Assembly (NCBI GenBank): GCA_011087645.1
Contig: JAALLF010000006.1
Span: 175,454-239,453, forward strand
Direction of reading: 5' to 3'
DNA from: Alphaproteobacteria bacterium
Lineage (GTDB): Bacteria; Pseudomonadota; Alphaproteobacteria; UBA6615
DNA: 64,000 nt
The notes beneath the pieces were generated by a model. The model had not been told where the DNA came from, searched no databases, and saw only the letters and a program-made list of their open reading frames with translations. The first letter of the stretch is position 1, and each line of letters opens with the position of its first letter. This document shows positions 1-9,032 of the stretch, piece after piece. A program made the position numbers and the translations under genes.

Positions 1-1
1 C

Positions 2-1954
2 GTCCGGGTCGACACCAGCCGCAATCTGTTGGTGCTGGCGGGACCCGGCCGCGAAATGCAGACCTGGCTGTCGCTCATCGATACCTTCGATGTGGACTGG
101 CTGGCCGGCATGTCGTTCGGACTTTTCCCGCTCGAATTTACCGACGCATCATCGGTCGTTGGCGACCTCGAAACCATTGTCGGCGCCGCCAACGATGAGC
201 CGCTGGAAGGCATTTTACGGTTTGTCCCGTTGGAGCGTTTGAACGCGGTATTGGTTATTTCGCCTCAGCCGAGATACATCGCGCGCGCCGAGAAATGGAT
301 TCAAAAACTCGACGAAAGCACCGACGAGGCCGGCCGCCGGCTGTTCGTTTATTACATTCAAAACGGTAACGCCGCCGACCTGGCCCAAGTGCTTGGCGAT
401 ATATTCTCAGCCACAGCGTCTCGCGACCGTCCGGGTCAGCCGTCGGTGGCGCCAAACTTGCGCCCCGTCGTCGTGCGTGCCCCAGCCACGCAGAACGACA
501 ACGATACGCCGCCTCAGAACAACACCCCAGCGCAACAGACGGCCGGTGGAACAACGAATCCGGCGACGAATATAAACGCTGACGGCACCAGCCTGGTGTT
601 CGAAGGCGAGCAAGAAGTTCGCATCATCGCCGACGAGGGCAACAACGCGCTGGTCGTGTTGGCGACTCCCAGCGATTTTCGCATGGTCGAGGCCGCGTTG
701 ACCAAGCTCGACATTCCGCCGCTCCAGGTCCTGGTCGAGGCAACCATTGCCGAAGTCGAGCTGAACGAAACTTTGCAATATGGCGTGCAATGGTTCTTTA
801 AAAACGGTCGCAGCACTTTCTCGCTCAGCCAGTTTGCCACCGGCACAGCGGATTCCATATTCCCAGGCTTCTCCTACGTTTTGAACGCGACCGACATTCG
901 CGTGGTCTTGAACGCCCTCGACGAGGTGACCGATCTCAATGTCGTATCGTCGCCGCAATTGATGGTGCTCGACAACCGCACCGCGCGCCTGCAGGTGGGC
1001 GACCAGGTGCCGGTGGTGACCCAGCAGGCCCAGTCAGTTACCCAGGAAGGCACACCACTGGTCAATTCGGTCGAGCAGCGAGATACCGGCGTCATCCTGT
1101 CGGTCACGCCGCGGGTCAATGCCGGCGGGCTGGTGATCATGGATATCGAACAGGAAGTCAGCGACGTCGTCGCGACCACCACGTCAGGGATCGATTCGCC
1201 GACAATCCGTACCCGCAAGATCGCCAGCTCAATCGCCGTACAGTCGGGTGAAACGGTCGCTTTGGGCGGCCTAATCCGCGACCGCACTTTCGACACCAAT
1301 GTGGGAATTCCGGCGCTCCATAAAATTCCGGTCCTGGGCGCTTTGTTCGGACGGACCGAGGAAACCGTCCTGCGTACGGAATTGCTCGTGCTTCTCACCC
1401 CGCGCGTTGCCGGCAGTCAGGGCGACGCGCGCGCAATTACAGATGAACTACGCCGTCGCATGCGCGACCTCGACCCGTTGATCGACCGGGTCGCGGGAGG
1501 CCGCCCCACCGCGACATCTCAGCAAATCAGCGTCCCGGCAACCGTCGCCTCGACGCCGCAAAGCACGAGCGACGCGCCGTCGTCGCCGAACCTCGAATTA
1601 GCGCCCCCGCCACCGCGACTGGCCGCCGCGCCGCGTCTACCCGTAGATGCCTCAGCTCCGGAGTCAGCGCCAGGCACACTGAAGGTGCGGCCGGCAATCG
1701 TGGAACGCGCAACGTGGCGAATTCAGCTCGCCGCCTTGGACAATCGAAAAGATACCCAGGCAACGTGGGCGGCAATGCAGCAGGCCAATCAGGATTTACT
1801 CGATGGTCTCACCCTGCATGTGCAGCAAGCCAATTTGGCAAAGGGCACTTTCTATCGCCTGCAGGCGGGCCCGTTGGCCGATGTGGCAGCGGCAACCGGA
1901 TTGTGCAAATCTTTGAAATCCAGAAATCAAAATTGTTTGGTCGTCGCCCCCTAG
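2..1954 (+). CDS. gspD: Type II secretion secretin GspD, 5' end outside window, with C-terminal SPOR domain
   Basis: Outer-membrane secretin that forms the exit channel of the type II secretion system. The frame is open to the window edge, so the signal peptide and N0/N1 domains are missing. Visible are N-type repeats (bases about 30-420 and 600-750), a Gln/Asn/Thr/Pro-rich linker (430-590) and the secretin core (about 760-1430) with VGDQVPVV, GLIRD and a terminal ELLVLLTPRV strand. After a Pro/Ala-rich linker, bases about 1711-1950 encode a segment resembling a SPOR domain (WRIQLAALD, a central helix, FYRLQAGPL, a final Cys-containing strand). SPOR domains bind denuded peptidoglycan, so this tail may replace a pilotin or wall-anchoring function (inference). 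It heads the gsp operon. The family call is secure; the SPOR call is fairly sure. Confidence 0.95.
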   Translation, partial: VRVDTSRNLLVLAGPGREMQTWLSLIDTFDVDWLAGMSFGLFPLEFTDASSVVGDLETIVGAANDEPLEGILRFVPLERLNAVLVISPQPRYIARAEKWIQKLDESTDEAGRRLFVYYIQNGNAADLAQVLGDIFSATASRDRPGQPSVAPNLRPVVVRAPATQNDNDTPPQNNTPAQQTAGGTTNPATNINADGTSLVFEGEQEVRIIADEGNNALVVLATPSDFRMVEAALTKLDIPPLQVLVEATIAEVELNETLQYGVQWFFKNGRSTFSLSQFATGTADSIFPGFSYVLNATDIRVVLNALDEVTDLNVVSSPQLMVLDNRTARLQVGDQVPVVTQQAQSVTQEGTPLVNSVEQRDTGVILSVTPRVNAGGLVIMDIEQEVSDVVATTTSGIDSPTIRTRKIASSIAVQSGETVALGGLIRDRTFDTNVGIPALHKIPVLGALFGRTEETVLRTELLVLLTPRVAGSQGDARAITDELRRRMRDLDPLIDRVAGGRPTATSQQISVPATVASTPQSTSDAPSSPNLELAPPPPRLAAAPRLPVDASAPESAPGTLKVRPAIVERATWRIQLAALDNRKDTQATWAAMQQANQDLLDGLTLHVQQANLAKGTFYRLQAGPLADVAAATGLCKSLKSRNQNCLVVAP

Positions 1955-2001
1955 CGGCATTTTGACACCCGGTCGGCGGATCGAACGGGTACGGCAGTAA
2001 A

Positions 2002-2760
2002 ATGACCCTTCCGGCCGAGCTCACTTGGTTATTGCCGCTATTGGCGGCGCCGTTCGTCGGTAGCTTCGTCGGCCTCGTTGCCCACCGCCTGCCGCGCGGC
2101 GAGACCATCATATTCGGCCGTTCGGCCTGCACCTCCTGCCAGGCACAGCTCACCGCGCGCGATCTGGTTCCGCTTTTTAGTTGGTTAGCAACGCGTGCGC
2201 GCTGCCGCCATTGCGGCACGCCCCTAGGCTCAAGTTATCCACTGACCGAACTGGCGGCATTGGGAATCGCTATTTGGTCGGTCAGCACCCTCACCAGCTG
2301 GTCGATCGTGATCGGCTGTCTGCTCGGCTGGGCCTTACTGACCCTGACATTGATCGATTTTCGCGAAAAAATGCTGCCGGATGCGATCACCCTGCCGCTG
2401 ATCGCTACTGGCCTGGCCGCGGCGTTGATTCTCGAGACCCTCGACCCACTCGCCCACATTATTGGCGCAATTGTGGGGTTAACGTTATTTTTGGCGGTGG
2501 CCGCTACATTTCGCCGGCTACGGGGCTATGACGGCCTGGGCGGCGGCGACGCCAAGCTATTTGCCGCGGCCGGCGCCTGGGTGGGTTGGGCTGGTTTGCC
2601 GAGTGTTTTGTTGATTGCATCTGTAACCGGCCTCGCGGTCGTACTTGTTATAATGGTAACCGGCCGCCGCGATATCGCGCGAGAGGAGATCGCCTTTGGG
2701 CCATATTTGTGCTTTGGCTTCTGGATCGTCTGGCTATACGGTCCACTTGTCGTATTCTAG
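2002..2760 (+). CDS. gspO: Prepilin peptidase GspO/PilD
   Basis: Inner-membrane aspartic peptidase and N-methylase that cuts and methylates the pseudopilins encoded downstream (GspG-K). 252 residues, close to family length. The N-terminal cytoplasmic loop keeps the zinc-binding two-pair cysteine motif (C43, C46, C68, C71). Catalytic aspartates are D119 in LIDF, followed by LPD, and D183 in GGGD. Seven or eight hydrophobic segments are visible. It lies 47 bases after gspD and 70 before gspE, so it serves this operon directly instead of sitting in a separate pil cluster. The ATG at 2002 begins the usual short hydrophobic N-terminus. Confidence 0.95.
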   Translation: MTLPAELTWLLPLLAAPFVGSFVGLVAHRLPRGETIIFGRSACTSCQAQLTARDLVPLFSWLATRARCRHCGTPLGSSYPLTELAALGIAIWSVSTLTSWSIVIGCLLGWALLTLTLIDFREKMLPDAITLPLIATGLAAALILETLDPLAHIIGAIVGLTLFLAVAATFRRLRGYDGLGGGDAKLFAAAGAWVGWAGLPSVLLIASVTGLAVVLVIMVTGRRDIAREEIAFGPYLCFGFWIVWLYGPLVVF

Positions 2761-2830
2761 CGCTTAGGCTGACCGGTGGACTGAGACGAATGACGAAACC
2801 GAGAGCAACGCGGATATAAGGACGACGCCG

Positions 2831-4579
2831 ATGGCACTCGAAACCGAAGATCCGAAACTGACCGCCATTGACGGCGGGGCCGGCGACGCAATTGCCCGTT
2901 CGCCCCTGCTCGACCTGCTGGTTGAAAACGGCAAACTCGATACGCGTGAAGCGGATCGGGTGAACCGGCTCGCAAACGAGACCCACGAGCAGACAGATAT
3001 ATTGCTGACGCGGCTCGGCCTGATCACCGAAGACGCGCTCGCCCGGTTACTGTCCACGCTGCTTGGCATGCCCCTGGTCGAGCGCGACGACTACCCGGAA
3101 AGTCCGCTGCTGGAAAACCAGTTGGGCATCAATTTTTTGCGTGAATATCGTGTCTTACCCCTGGCTGAGACCGACCAGGGGCTGGTGGTCGCCATGGCCA
3201 ATCCGCTGGACGACTACGCGCTGAGCGCCCTGCGCCTGGCGACCGACAAGCCTGTTGTACCGCGGGTGGGAATTCCGGCTGAGATCGAAGCCGCGTTCGA
3301 GGCCATGCTGGCCAGCGGCGACGTCGAGGTCGAAGCGCTCGACATGGATGGTCTCGGCGGCCTCGACGATACCGGCGAAGACATTAACCGATTGCGCGAT
3401 CTGGCCAGCGAGGCGCCAGTAATTCGCCTGGTCAATTCGATTATCGGGCGCGCCGTCGAAACCCGCGCTTCCGATATCCATATTGAGCCGTTCGAGCGCA
3501 CGCTCCGGGTTCGCTACCGCATCGACGGGGTGCTGCGTGATATGCAATCGCCGTCGAATAATTTGCGCGCCGCGGTTATTTCGCGCGTGAAGCTGATGGC
3601 CAACCTCAATATCGCCGAAACGCGCCTGCCCCAAGACGGCCGTATTCGGCTGGTCAACCGCGGCAAAGAGATCGATCTGCGTATCTCCACCGTACCGACC
3701 ATGCATGGCGAAAGTCTGGTGCTGCGCATCCTCGACAAAGGCGGCGTCGATCTGGGCTTCGATACGCTGGGCTTCAGTGACGCCACACTACCGCGCTATC
3801 TCGATATTCTCGACCGTCCCCATGGTATCGTCCTGGTCACCGGGCCGACCGGCAGCGGTAAGACCACATCGCTCTATACTTCGCTAATCCATCTCAACAA
3901 TGGCGAGAAGAAAATCCTCACCGTCGAAGACCCGGTGGAATATCAGCTTGATGGCGTCAACCAGGTCCAGGTGAAAACCCAAATCGGTCTGACTTTTGCC
4001 AATGCGCTGCGGTCGTTCCTGCGCCAAGATCCCGACATCATCATGATGGGTGAGATACGCGACGTGGAAACCGCCGAGATCGCAGTTCAGGCGGCGCTTA
4101 CCGGGCATAAGGTGTTGTCGACCGTCCACACCAACGACGCCCCCTCGACGGTAACGCGCCTGCTCGATATGGGTATCGAGGATTTTCTGCTGACCTCGAC
4201 GATCAACGGCATTACAGCGCAGCGCCTGGTGCGGACAATCTGCGAGCACTGCCGCGAGCCCATCGAAGTGCTTCCCGAAATCGTTCGTCAGTTCAACCTG
4301 GAACGCTATGTCCACACCGGCGATAACATGGCGCTGTATTGGGGGCGCGGCTGTGATCAATGCGGCAGCACCGGTTATAGTGGGCGGACATCGATCCTTG
4401 AAGTTCTGGAAATGACAGACCCGATCCGCAGCCTGGTGTTACGCCGCGCGGAACCTCAGTTAATAAAACAAGCCGCAATCGAGAACGGCATGAAGACGAT
4501 GCACCAGGACGGGCTGGCGAAAGCCCTGAGCGGGATCACGACCCTCGACGAAGTACTCCGAGTTACCCACGAAGCTTAA
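2831..4579 (+). CDS. gspE: Type II secretion ATPase GspE
   Basis: Cytoplasmic hexameric ATPase that powers pseudopilus assembly. 582 residues. The N-terminal GspE/PilB domain (about 20-150) binds GspL in known systems. The Walker A motif GPTGSGKTT spans about 338-346, the Asp box and Walker B (DPDIIMMGEIRD) about 400-411, and a His box (HTNDAP) follows. The tetracysteine zinc domain is present (C471, C474, C508, C511), as in the GspE/PilB branch. An AAGGA ribosome site precedes the ATG at 2831. gspF follows after two bases, so translation is probably coupled. Confidence 0.97.
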   Translation: MALETEDPKLTAIDGGAGDAIARSPLLDLLVENGKLDTREADRVNRLANETHEQTDILLTRLGLITEDALARLLSTLLGMPLVERDDYPESPLLENQLGINFLREYRVLPLAETDQGLVVAMANPLDDYALSALRLATDKPVVPRVGIPAEIEAAFEAMLASGDVEVEALDMDGLGGLDDTGEDINRLRDLASEAPVIRLVNSIIGRAVETRASDIHIEPFERTLRVRYRIDGVLRDMQSPSNNLRAAVISRVKLMANLNIAETRLPQDGRIRLVNRGKEIDLRISTVPTMHGESLVLRILDKGGVDLGFDTLGFSDATLPRYLDILDRPHGIVLVTGPTGSGKTTSLYTSLIHLNNGEKKILTVEDPVEYQLDGVNQVQVKTQIGLTFANALRSFLRQDPDIIMMGEIRDVETAEIAVQAALTGHKVLSTVHTNDAPSTVTRLLDMGIEDFLLTSTINGITAQRLVRTICEHCREPIEVLPEIVRQFNLERYVHTGDNMALYWGRGCDQCGSTGYSGRTSILEVLEMTDPIRSLVLRRAEPQLIKQAAIENGMKTMHQDGLAKALSGITTLDEVLRVTHEA

Positions 4580-4581
4580 CC

Positions 4582-5805
4582 ATGCCGCTGTACAAATATC
4601 GCGCGGTCAGCGCATCGGGCGACATGCTCGAAGGCGAGATGGACGCGCCCAGCAGCGCCAACGTCGCCGAACGTCTGGCCGAGATGGGTCATACGCCCGT
4701 TCGTGCCGAGGAAGCCGGTAGCGCGGCGACCAAAAAGTTCGATCTCTCGGAATTTTTCAGCCTGCGGCGTGGGATCAACCGCCGCGATCTCGGCCTTCTG
4801 ACCCGCGAACTATCGACATTGTTGCATGCCGGCATCCCGCTCGATCGGGCATTGGAAATTCTCGCGACAATCGTTGAGAAAAAACACCTGCGCGATGCGA
4901 TCGAGCGCATCCTCGATCAGGTGCGCGGCGGCGATACACTGGCCGACGCCATGGCGTCACGCTCGCAGGATTTTCCGCATTTTTACACCAGCATGGTCAA
5001 AGCCGGCGAAGTCAGCAGCGCTCTCGATCAAGTGCTCGAGCGTTTGGCCGATTTTCTCGAACGCTCGCAGGCGGTCAGCGAAAGCGTGCGGTCGGCTTTG
5101 GTCTACCCGATCATATTGGTGATCGTCGCCTGTATTTCCCTCGTCGTACTACTGACCGGGGTCATCCCACAATTCCAACCCATGTTCGAAAGCGCCGGAC
5201 AGGCACTGCCCTTGCCGATGGCGGTCCTGGTGGGTGTCGCCGATATCCTCGGCTCGTTCTGGTGGGCCTTTCTGATCGTTATCATCGGCGGGATCGCGCT
5301 ATTGCGCCGGGCGCTGGCCCAGCCAGAAAGCCGGCTAAAGTTCGATGCTGCTGTCCTGCGGTGGCCGTTGATCGGCGGCTTGGTGCGCAAGATAGAGGCC
5401 GCCCGTTTCTGTCGCATGCTGAGCACCCTGCTTCATAATGGCGTGGCGATGCTGCCAGCGCTGGGGGTCACCCGCGACACATTGAATAATCTAGCGTTGA
5501 GCGAGGCCGTTGATCGCGCCGCGGCCTCGGTAAAAGAAGGCCGGGGCCTGAGCCGTTCGTTCGCGGAGGAAGACGTGCTGCCCCATTTGGCGCTCAGCAT
5601 GATCCGTGTCGGCGAAGAGACCGGCGAGCTTGAACGGATGCTCGATCAGGTCGCCGATATTCAGGAACGCGACGTGCAACGCACAGTTGGGCGCCTGCTG
5701 GCGCTGCTAGTGCCGGCGCTCACCATCGGGCTCGGCTTGCTGGTCGCCGTCGTTATTGTGACATTATTGAGCGCCATCCTCGGCGTGAATCAGCTAGCGT
5801 TCTGA
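4582..5805 (+). CDS. gspF: Type II secretion inner-membrane platform protein GspF
   Basis: Polytopic platform protein that couples the GspE ATPase to pseudopilin insertion. 407 residues, the usual size. It begins with the typical MPLYKYRAV strand, then has two repeated T2SSF helical domains (about 70-195 and 275-400). Three membrane helices are visible: about 172-195, 225-245 and 375-400. The duplicated glycine-rich motif (GIPLDRALEIL; GVAMLPALGV) marks the two halves. It starts two bases after the gspE stop. Confidence 0.96.
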   Translation: MPLYKYRAVSASGDMLEGEMDAPSSANVAERLAEMGHTPVRAEEAGSAATKKFDLSEFFSLRRGINRRDLGLLTRELSTLLHAGIPLDRALEILATIVEKKHLRDAIERILDQVRGGDTLADAMASRSQDFPHFYTSMVKAGEVSSALDQVLERLADFLERSQAVSESVRSALVYPIILVIVACISLVVLLTGVIPQFQPMFESAGQALPLPMAVLVGVADILGSFWWAFLIVIIGGIALLRRALAQPESRLKFDAAVLRWPLIGGLVRKIEAARFCRMLSTLLHNGVAMLPALGVTRDTLNNLALSEAVDRAAASVKEGRGLSRSFAEEDVLPHLALSMIRVGEETGELERMLDQVADIQERDVQRTVGRLLALLVPALTIGLGLLVAVVIVTLLSAILGVNQLAF

Positions 5806-5808
5806 ATT

Positions 5809-6312
5809 ATGATACAATTCCACAACCGCTTAACACGGCTCGGGACCATGACTTACGCCCTAAACTCAAATACCGCTCGCAAGCGCCGTATCGGCCAACC
5901 CCTCGGATCGGCAGGATTCACCCTTGTGGAGTTGCTGGTCGTGCTGGCGATCCTGGGATTGATCGCAGCCATCGCGGTACCGCAGACCATCGGCTATCTG
6001 GGGCGCGCGAAAAGTAACACGGCGGGCATCCAGATCGACAACTTGGGAGCGGTGCTGGATTTGTACCGCCTCGACGTTGGCCGCTATCCCAGCGATTCTG
6101 AAGGTTTGGACGCACTGATGAATTCCCCGGTCGACGCTAGAAACTGGGCGGGGCCCTACCTTAAGAAAGAGTCGAGCTTACTAGACCCCTGGAGCCGGCC
6201 CTATCAGTACCGGTTCCCTGGGCAGAACGGCGAATATGACTTGTTCACTCTGGGGGCGGACGGCCAGGAAGGTGGTGACGGCGAGAACCGGGATGTAGTG
6301 AGTTGGCAATAG
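5809..6312 (+). CDS. gspG: Major pseudopilin GspG
   Basis: Major pseudopilin that polymerises into the periplasmic piston. The prepilin motif G/FTLVELLVVLAILG is followed by a hydrophobic helix, with Glu5 of the mature protein kept. The C-terminal part has the GspG pattern (RYPSDSEGLDAL, the WxxPY-like DPWSRPYQYRFPG, then FTLGADGQEGG), including the region that binds calcium in known GspG. Two starts are possible. ATG 5809 lies three bases after gspF, matching the tight operon spacing. ATG 5848 gives a 23-residue leader, closer to the family norm. It is followed by gspH after seven bases. Confidence 0.95.
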   Translation: MIQFHNRLTRLGTMTYALNSNTARKRRIGQPLGSAGFTLVELLVVLAILGLIAAIAVPQTIGYLGRAKSNTAGIQIDNLGAVLDLYRLDVGRYPSDSEGLDALMNSPVDARNWAGPYLKKESSLLDPWSRPYQYRFPGQNGEYDLFTLGADGQEGGDGENRDVVSWQ

Positions 6313-6319
6313 GTCTCTC

Positions 6320-6751
6320 ATGCGCGGGTTCACTTTAGTCGAACTTCTCGTTGTCCTCGCCTTAATGGGCCTCGCCTTGACCGTGGCCTCGCCGCTGATC
6401 GGCAATGCGCTGCCCGGCACCGAAATGCGCGCGGCGGCGCGCGATGTGGCGACCGGCCTGCGTTATGCCCGCAGTTTAGCGATCTCCAGCAATAGCGATG
6501 TCACCTTCGACGTCGATGTGGAAGCGCAGCGGTTCGCGGTCTCGCAAAGCACGCGCAATGGCCGCTTCCCCAAGGACTCCGTAGTGACCTTGACCACGGC
6601 GCGTTCCGAACTGTTTGGTTCCGGCGGCGGCAGCATTCGCTTTTTCCCCGACGGCACGTCGACCGGCGGCGGCGTGGAAATTGTACGCGACAAACGCCGG
6701 TTCGTGATTACGGTCGACTGGCTGACCGGCCGGGTGGCGATTACGCCATGA
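6320..6751 (+). CDS. gspH: Minor pseudopilin GspH
   Basis: Minor pseudopilin, probably part of the pseudopilus tip. 143 residues with an exceptionally short leader (MRG) before FTLVELLVVLALMG; Glu5 is present. The soluble domain carries the GspH/FimT pattern: ARDVATGLRYARSLAISSN early, then a beta-rich region ending in FFPDGTSTGG and a final strand TGRVAITP. The stop overlaps the gspI start as ATGA, indicating translational coupling. Confidence 0.92.
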   Translation: MRGFTLVELLVVLALMGLALTVASPLIGNALPGTEMRAAARDVATGLRYARSLAISSNSDVTFDVDVEAQRFAVSQSTRNGRFPKDSVVTLTTARSELFGSGGGSIRFFPDGTSTGGGVEIVRDKRRFVITVDWLTGRVAITP

Positions 6752-7155
6752 CTTCGATGCTGAAAAACAAGCGTGGTTTCACCCTGATCGAGATCGTCGT
6801 CGCCCTACTGGTCTTATCGATCGCCTCGACAGTGATATTCGAAGGCTTCTCGGTGGGTTTCCGCAACGCGCGCACCGCCGACGATTTCGCACAAGCCGTG
6901 CTGATCGCCCAGTCCAAACTGGCGCCGACCGGCGTCGCCGAACCGCTCTCCGCGGGAACCACGTCGGGCGAGGAGCTGGACAAATATTCCTGGACCGTTA
7001 CGGTCAATGCCATCGATATCACCGAATTGGCGGCGGATGACGGCACAACACCAAGCCAGCTACGGCCATTTTCCGTCGCGGTCGACGTGATCTGGAGCGA
7101 CGGGGGGACGAAGCGCACCGTATCCCTGTCGACGCTTCGCCTTGCCTCGCAGTAG
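6748..7155 (+). CDS. gspI: Minor pseudopilin GspI
   Basis: Minor pseudopilin that, in characterised systems, nucleates the tip complex with GspJ and GspK. 135 residues. The leader MTSMLKNKRG is followed by FTLIEIVVALLVLSIAS, with Glu5 kept. The C-terminal half is a short beta domain (WTVTVNAIDI; PFSVAVDVIWSDGG; VSLSTLRL) typical of GspI. Its start overlaps the gspH stop by four bases, and its end overlaps the gspJ start by 14 bases. Confidence 0.9.
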   Translation: MTSMLKNKRGFTLIEIVVALLVLSIASTVIFEGFSVGFRNARTADDFAQAVLIAQSKLAPTGVAEPLSAGTTSGEELDKYSWTVTVNAIDITELAADDGTTPSQLRPFSVAVDVIWSDGGTKRTVSLSTLRLASQ

Positions 7156-7822
7156 AAAATACCGCGCCACCGCTGGGCGCTCGCATCGCCAAGCGGGCTT
7201 CACCCTGCTCGAACTGCTGGTGGCGCTAACCCTGCTCAGCTTGGTCTTCGCCGCATTGTTCGGTGAGCTGCGGTTTGCCACCCGGGCCTGGGACGCCGCC
7301 GACGCCAAGCTCGACCGCAACGGCGAATTGCTCAGCGTTCATTCGTTTCTGCGACAGCGTTTTCAACAGGTCCACGTCACCCAGACAAGCGCGCAGCCTG
7401 ATAATCAAGACAGTCCCGTCGCCTTCACCGGTAACGGCCGCTCGATGGAATTTCTGGGCACCATGCCGGCCAACATTGCCGACGGCGGCTTCTACGAGAT
7501 ATCGCTCGAAAGCCAAATCGCCCGGGACGGCACCAATCTGTTCATATCCTGGCGACCATTCGACGAAGAAGGTACCGCATCGGTTTCCGACGGCCCGGAC
7601 AATTCTCGAATATTGTTGCGGGGCATTCGCGAAGTTCGCTTCGACTATTTTGGCAAGTCGAGCGAGGCCGTCGCGCCGCAATGGTGGGGCATCTGGCCAT
7701 CGCGCGATACCGCGCCCTCGCTTATCCGCATGCAAGTCTTGTTCGAGGACGGAGATCCGCGCAGTTGGCCGGAACTGTTGGTCGCCCCGGCTATCGCCAA
7801 TACGGTGTTGAGGCTGCAATGA
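7142..7822 (+). CDS. gspJ: Minor pseudopilin GspJ
   Basis: Minor pseudopilin of the GspI-J-K tip complex. 226 residues from a TTG start at 7142, inside the end of gspI; no ATG lies between there and the prepilin motif. The leader contains several Arg and Lys residues, then G/FTLLELLVALTLLSL with Glu5. The body has the usual GspJ beta-rich domain with RILLRGIREVRFDYFG and a late pattern of Leu, Val and Trp. The stop overlaps the gspK start. Confidence 0.9.
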   Translation: MPRSRKYRATAGRSHRQAGFTLLELLVALTLLSLVFAALFGELRFATRAWDAADAKLDRNGELLSVHSFLRQRFQQVHVTQTSAQPDNQDSPVAFTGNGRSMEFLGTMPANIADGGFYEISLESQIARDGTNLFISWRPFDEEGTASVSDGPDNSRILLRGIREVRFDYFGKSSEAVAPQWWGIWPSRDTAPSLIRMQVLFEDGDPRSWPELLVAPAIANTVLRLQ

Positions 7823-8886
7823 GGGGGCGTGTCGACAATAATCGCGGCATCGCCCTGGTCATCGTGCTGTGGGCGCTCACGGTCATTGCCGTGATCTCGG
7901 CTAACTTCACCACTTCCAACCGCGATGGCCTATTTCTGGCGCGAAATACTGTCGAGCGCGCCAAGGCGGAGGCGCTCGCCGACGCTGGCTTCTATCGAGC
8001 GGTGCTAGCAGTGGTAAACCAGGAAGCCGAACCACTGGCCAGCGACGGTGCCGAGATAGCGGCACAGCCCGGCGGCTTAGCCACTTCCCTGCAGTCGGTG
8101 CGCAGCGGTTTTGGGGGCGGACAGGGCCTAGCCGCTCCGGACGAGCAATTTGGCGAATTCGGACCGCCGAAATGGCGGACCAATGGCACGATCTACCAGT
8201 GGCCGCTAGGCAACGGTACGGTGCTGATATCGATCCAGGACGAAGCCGGCAAAATCGATCTGAACGCGGCGACCGAAGATCTCTTGCTGCAGTTATTTAG
8301 CGCGATCGATCAATCCGAACAGGAACCGCAGGCGCTGGTGGATCGGCTGATCGATTACCGGGATGTCGATAAGGATCGCCGGTCGTCGGGCGCCGAGGAC
8401 AGCGACTACCAAAGCGCCGGCCGCGACTACGGCGCCAAGGACCAACCCTTCGAGCGCACCGACGAATTGCGCCGGGTGTTGGGCGTAACGGCCGAAATCT
8501 ACGCAACAGTGCGGTCGATGATCACCGTGCATTCGCGCCAACGCGGCGTCGACCCTAACGTGGCACCGAACGATGTGTTGGCCGTGCTAAGCGTGGCGAC
8601 CGATCCGGCGGCCGCCTCTGCTACGACGCAAGAACCGCAGCTACGTGCGCCCGAACGCAATCTGCGGGGCCAAGTCAGGCAGAGCCAATCGTCTTCGCGC
8701 GAGCGCGCCTTCACGATTAAAGCAGAGGCTCGCACCGTCGGCGGTGGCATATTCGTTCGCGAAGCCATCGTTGAGCTGACCGGCAACCGCGATCAGCCGA
8801 TCACCGTGCGCCAATGGGAGCAAGCGAGGTCCAGATTGAGCGCGGAGAGCGCTATAGCCACAAGCGCCCAATCGCTTCCGAACTAA
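7819..8886 (+). CDS. gspK: Minor pseudopilin GspK
   Basis: Largest minor pseudopilin, which caps the pseudopilus tip. About 355 residues from ATG 7819, which overlaps the gspJ stop (ATGA); a longer in-frame extension upstream is unlikely because it lies wholly within gspJ. The leader MRGRVDNNRG precedes IALVIVLWALTVIAVIS, which lacks Glu5 as GspK proteins do. The body has the SAM-like region DEAGKIDLNAATEDLLLQL and a second helix-hairpin region (GVDPNVAPNDVLAVLS), both typical of GspK. Confidence 0.92.
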   Translation: MRGRVDNNRGIALVIVLWALTVIAVISANFTTSNRDGLFLARNTVERAKAEALADAGFYRAVLAVVNQEAEPLASDGAEIAAQPGGLATSLQSVRSGFGGGQGLAAPDEQFGEFGPPKWRTNGTIYQWPLGNGTVLISIQDEAGKIDLNAATEDLLLQLFSAIDQSEQEPQALVDRLIDYRDVDKDRRSSGAEDSDYQSAGRDYGAKDQPFERTDELRRVLGVTAEIYATVRSMITVHSRQRGVDPNVAPNDVLAVLSVATDPAAASATTQEPQLRAPERNLRGQVRQSQSSSRERAFTIKAEARTVGGGIFVREAIVELTGNRDQPITVRQWEQARSRLSAESAIATSAQSLPN

Positions 8887-9032
8887 AATTTGATTTGGCG
8901 CAGCCCTCTAAAGGCTAAATAAAGCATCCCTATGGCAAAAATATCCGTATACAGCGTTAGGACTTCTGATTACGGGTCATGTAATCATAGTGTGCACTAA
9001 GCCTTTGATTGGATCGGATTTTAGGTAACTTG
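8887..9032 (+). promoter_or_regulatory. 146-base spacer inside the gsp operon with a hairpin
   Basis: This is the longest gap in an otherwise overlapping operon, and it is visibly AT-richer than its flanks. It holds a 7-bp perfect dyad, TGATTAC (8967-8973) and GTAATCA (8981-8987), with a 7-base loop and no following T-run. A second small dyad, AGCC/GGCT, lies near its start. It could be an internal promoter or operator, or an RNA processing site separating gspK from gspL-M-C. The dyad is seen; the role is a guess. Confidence 0.35.
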
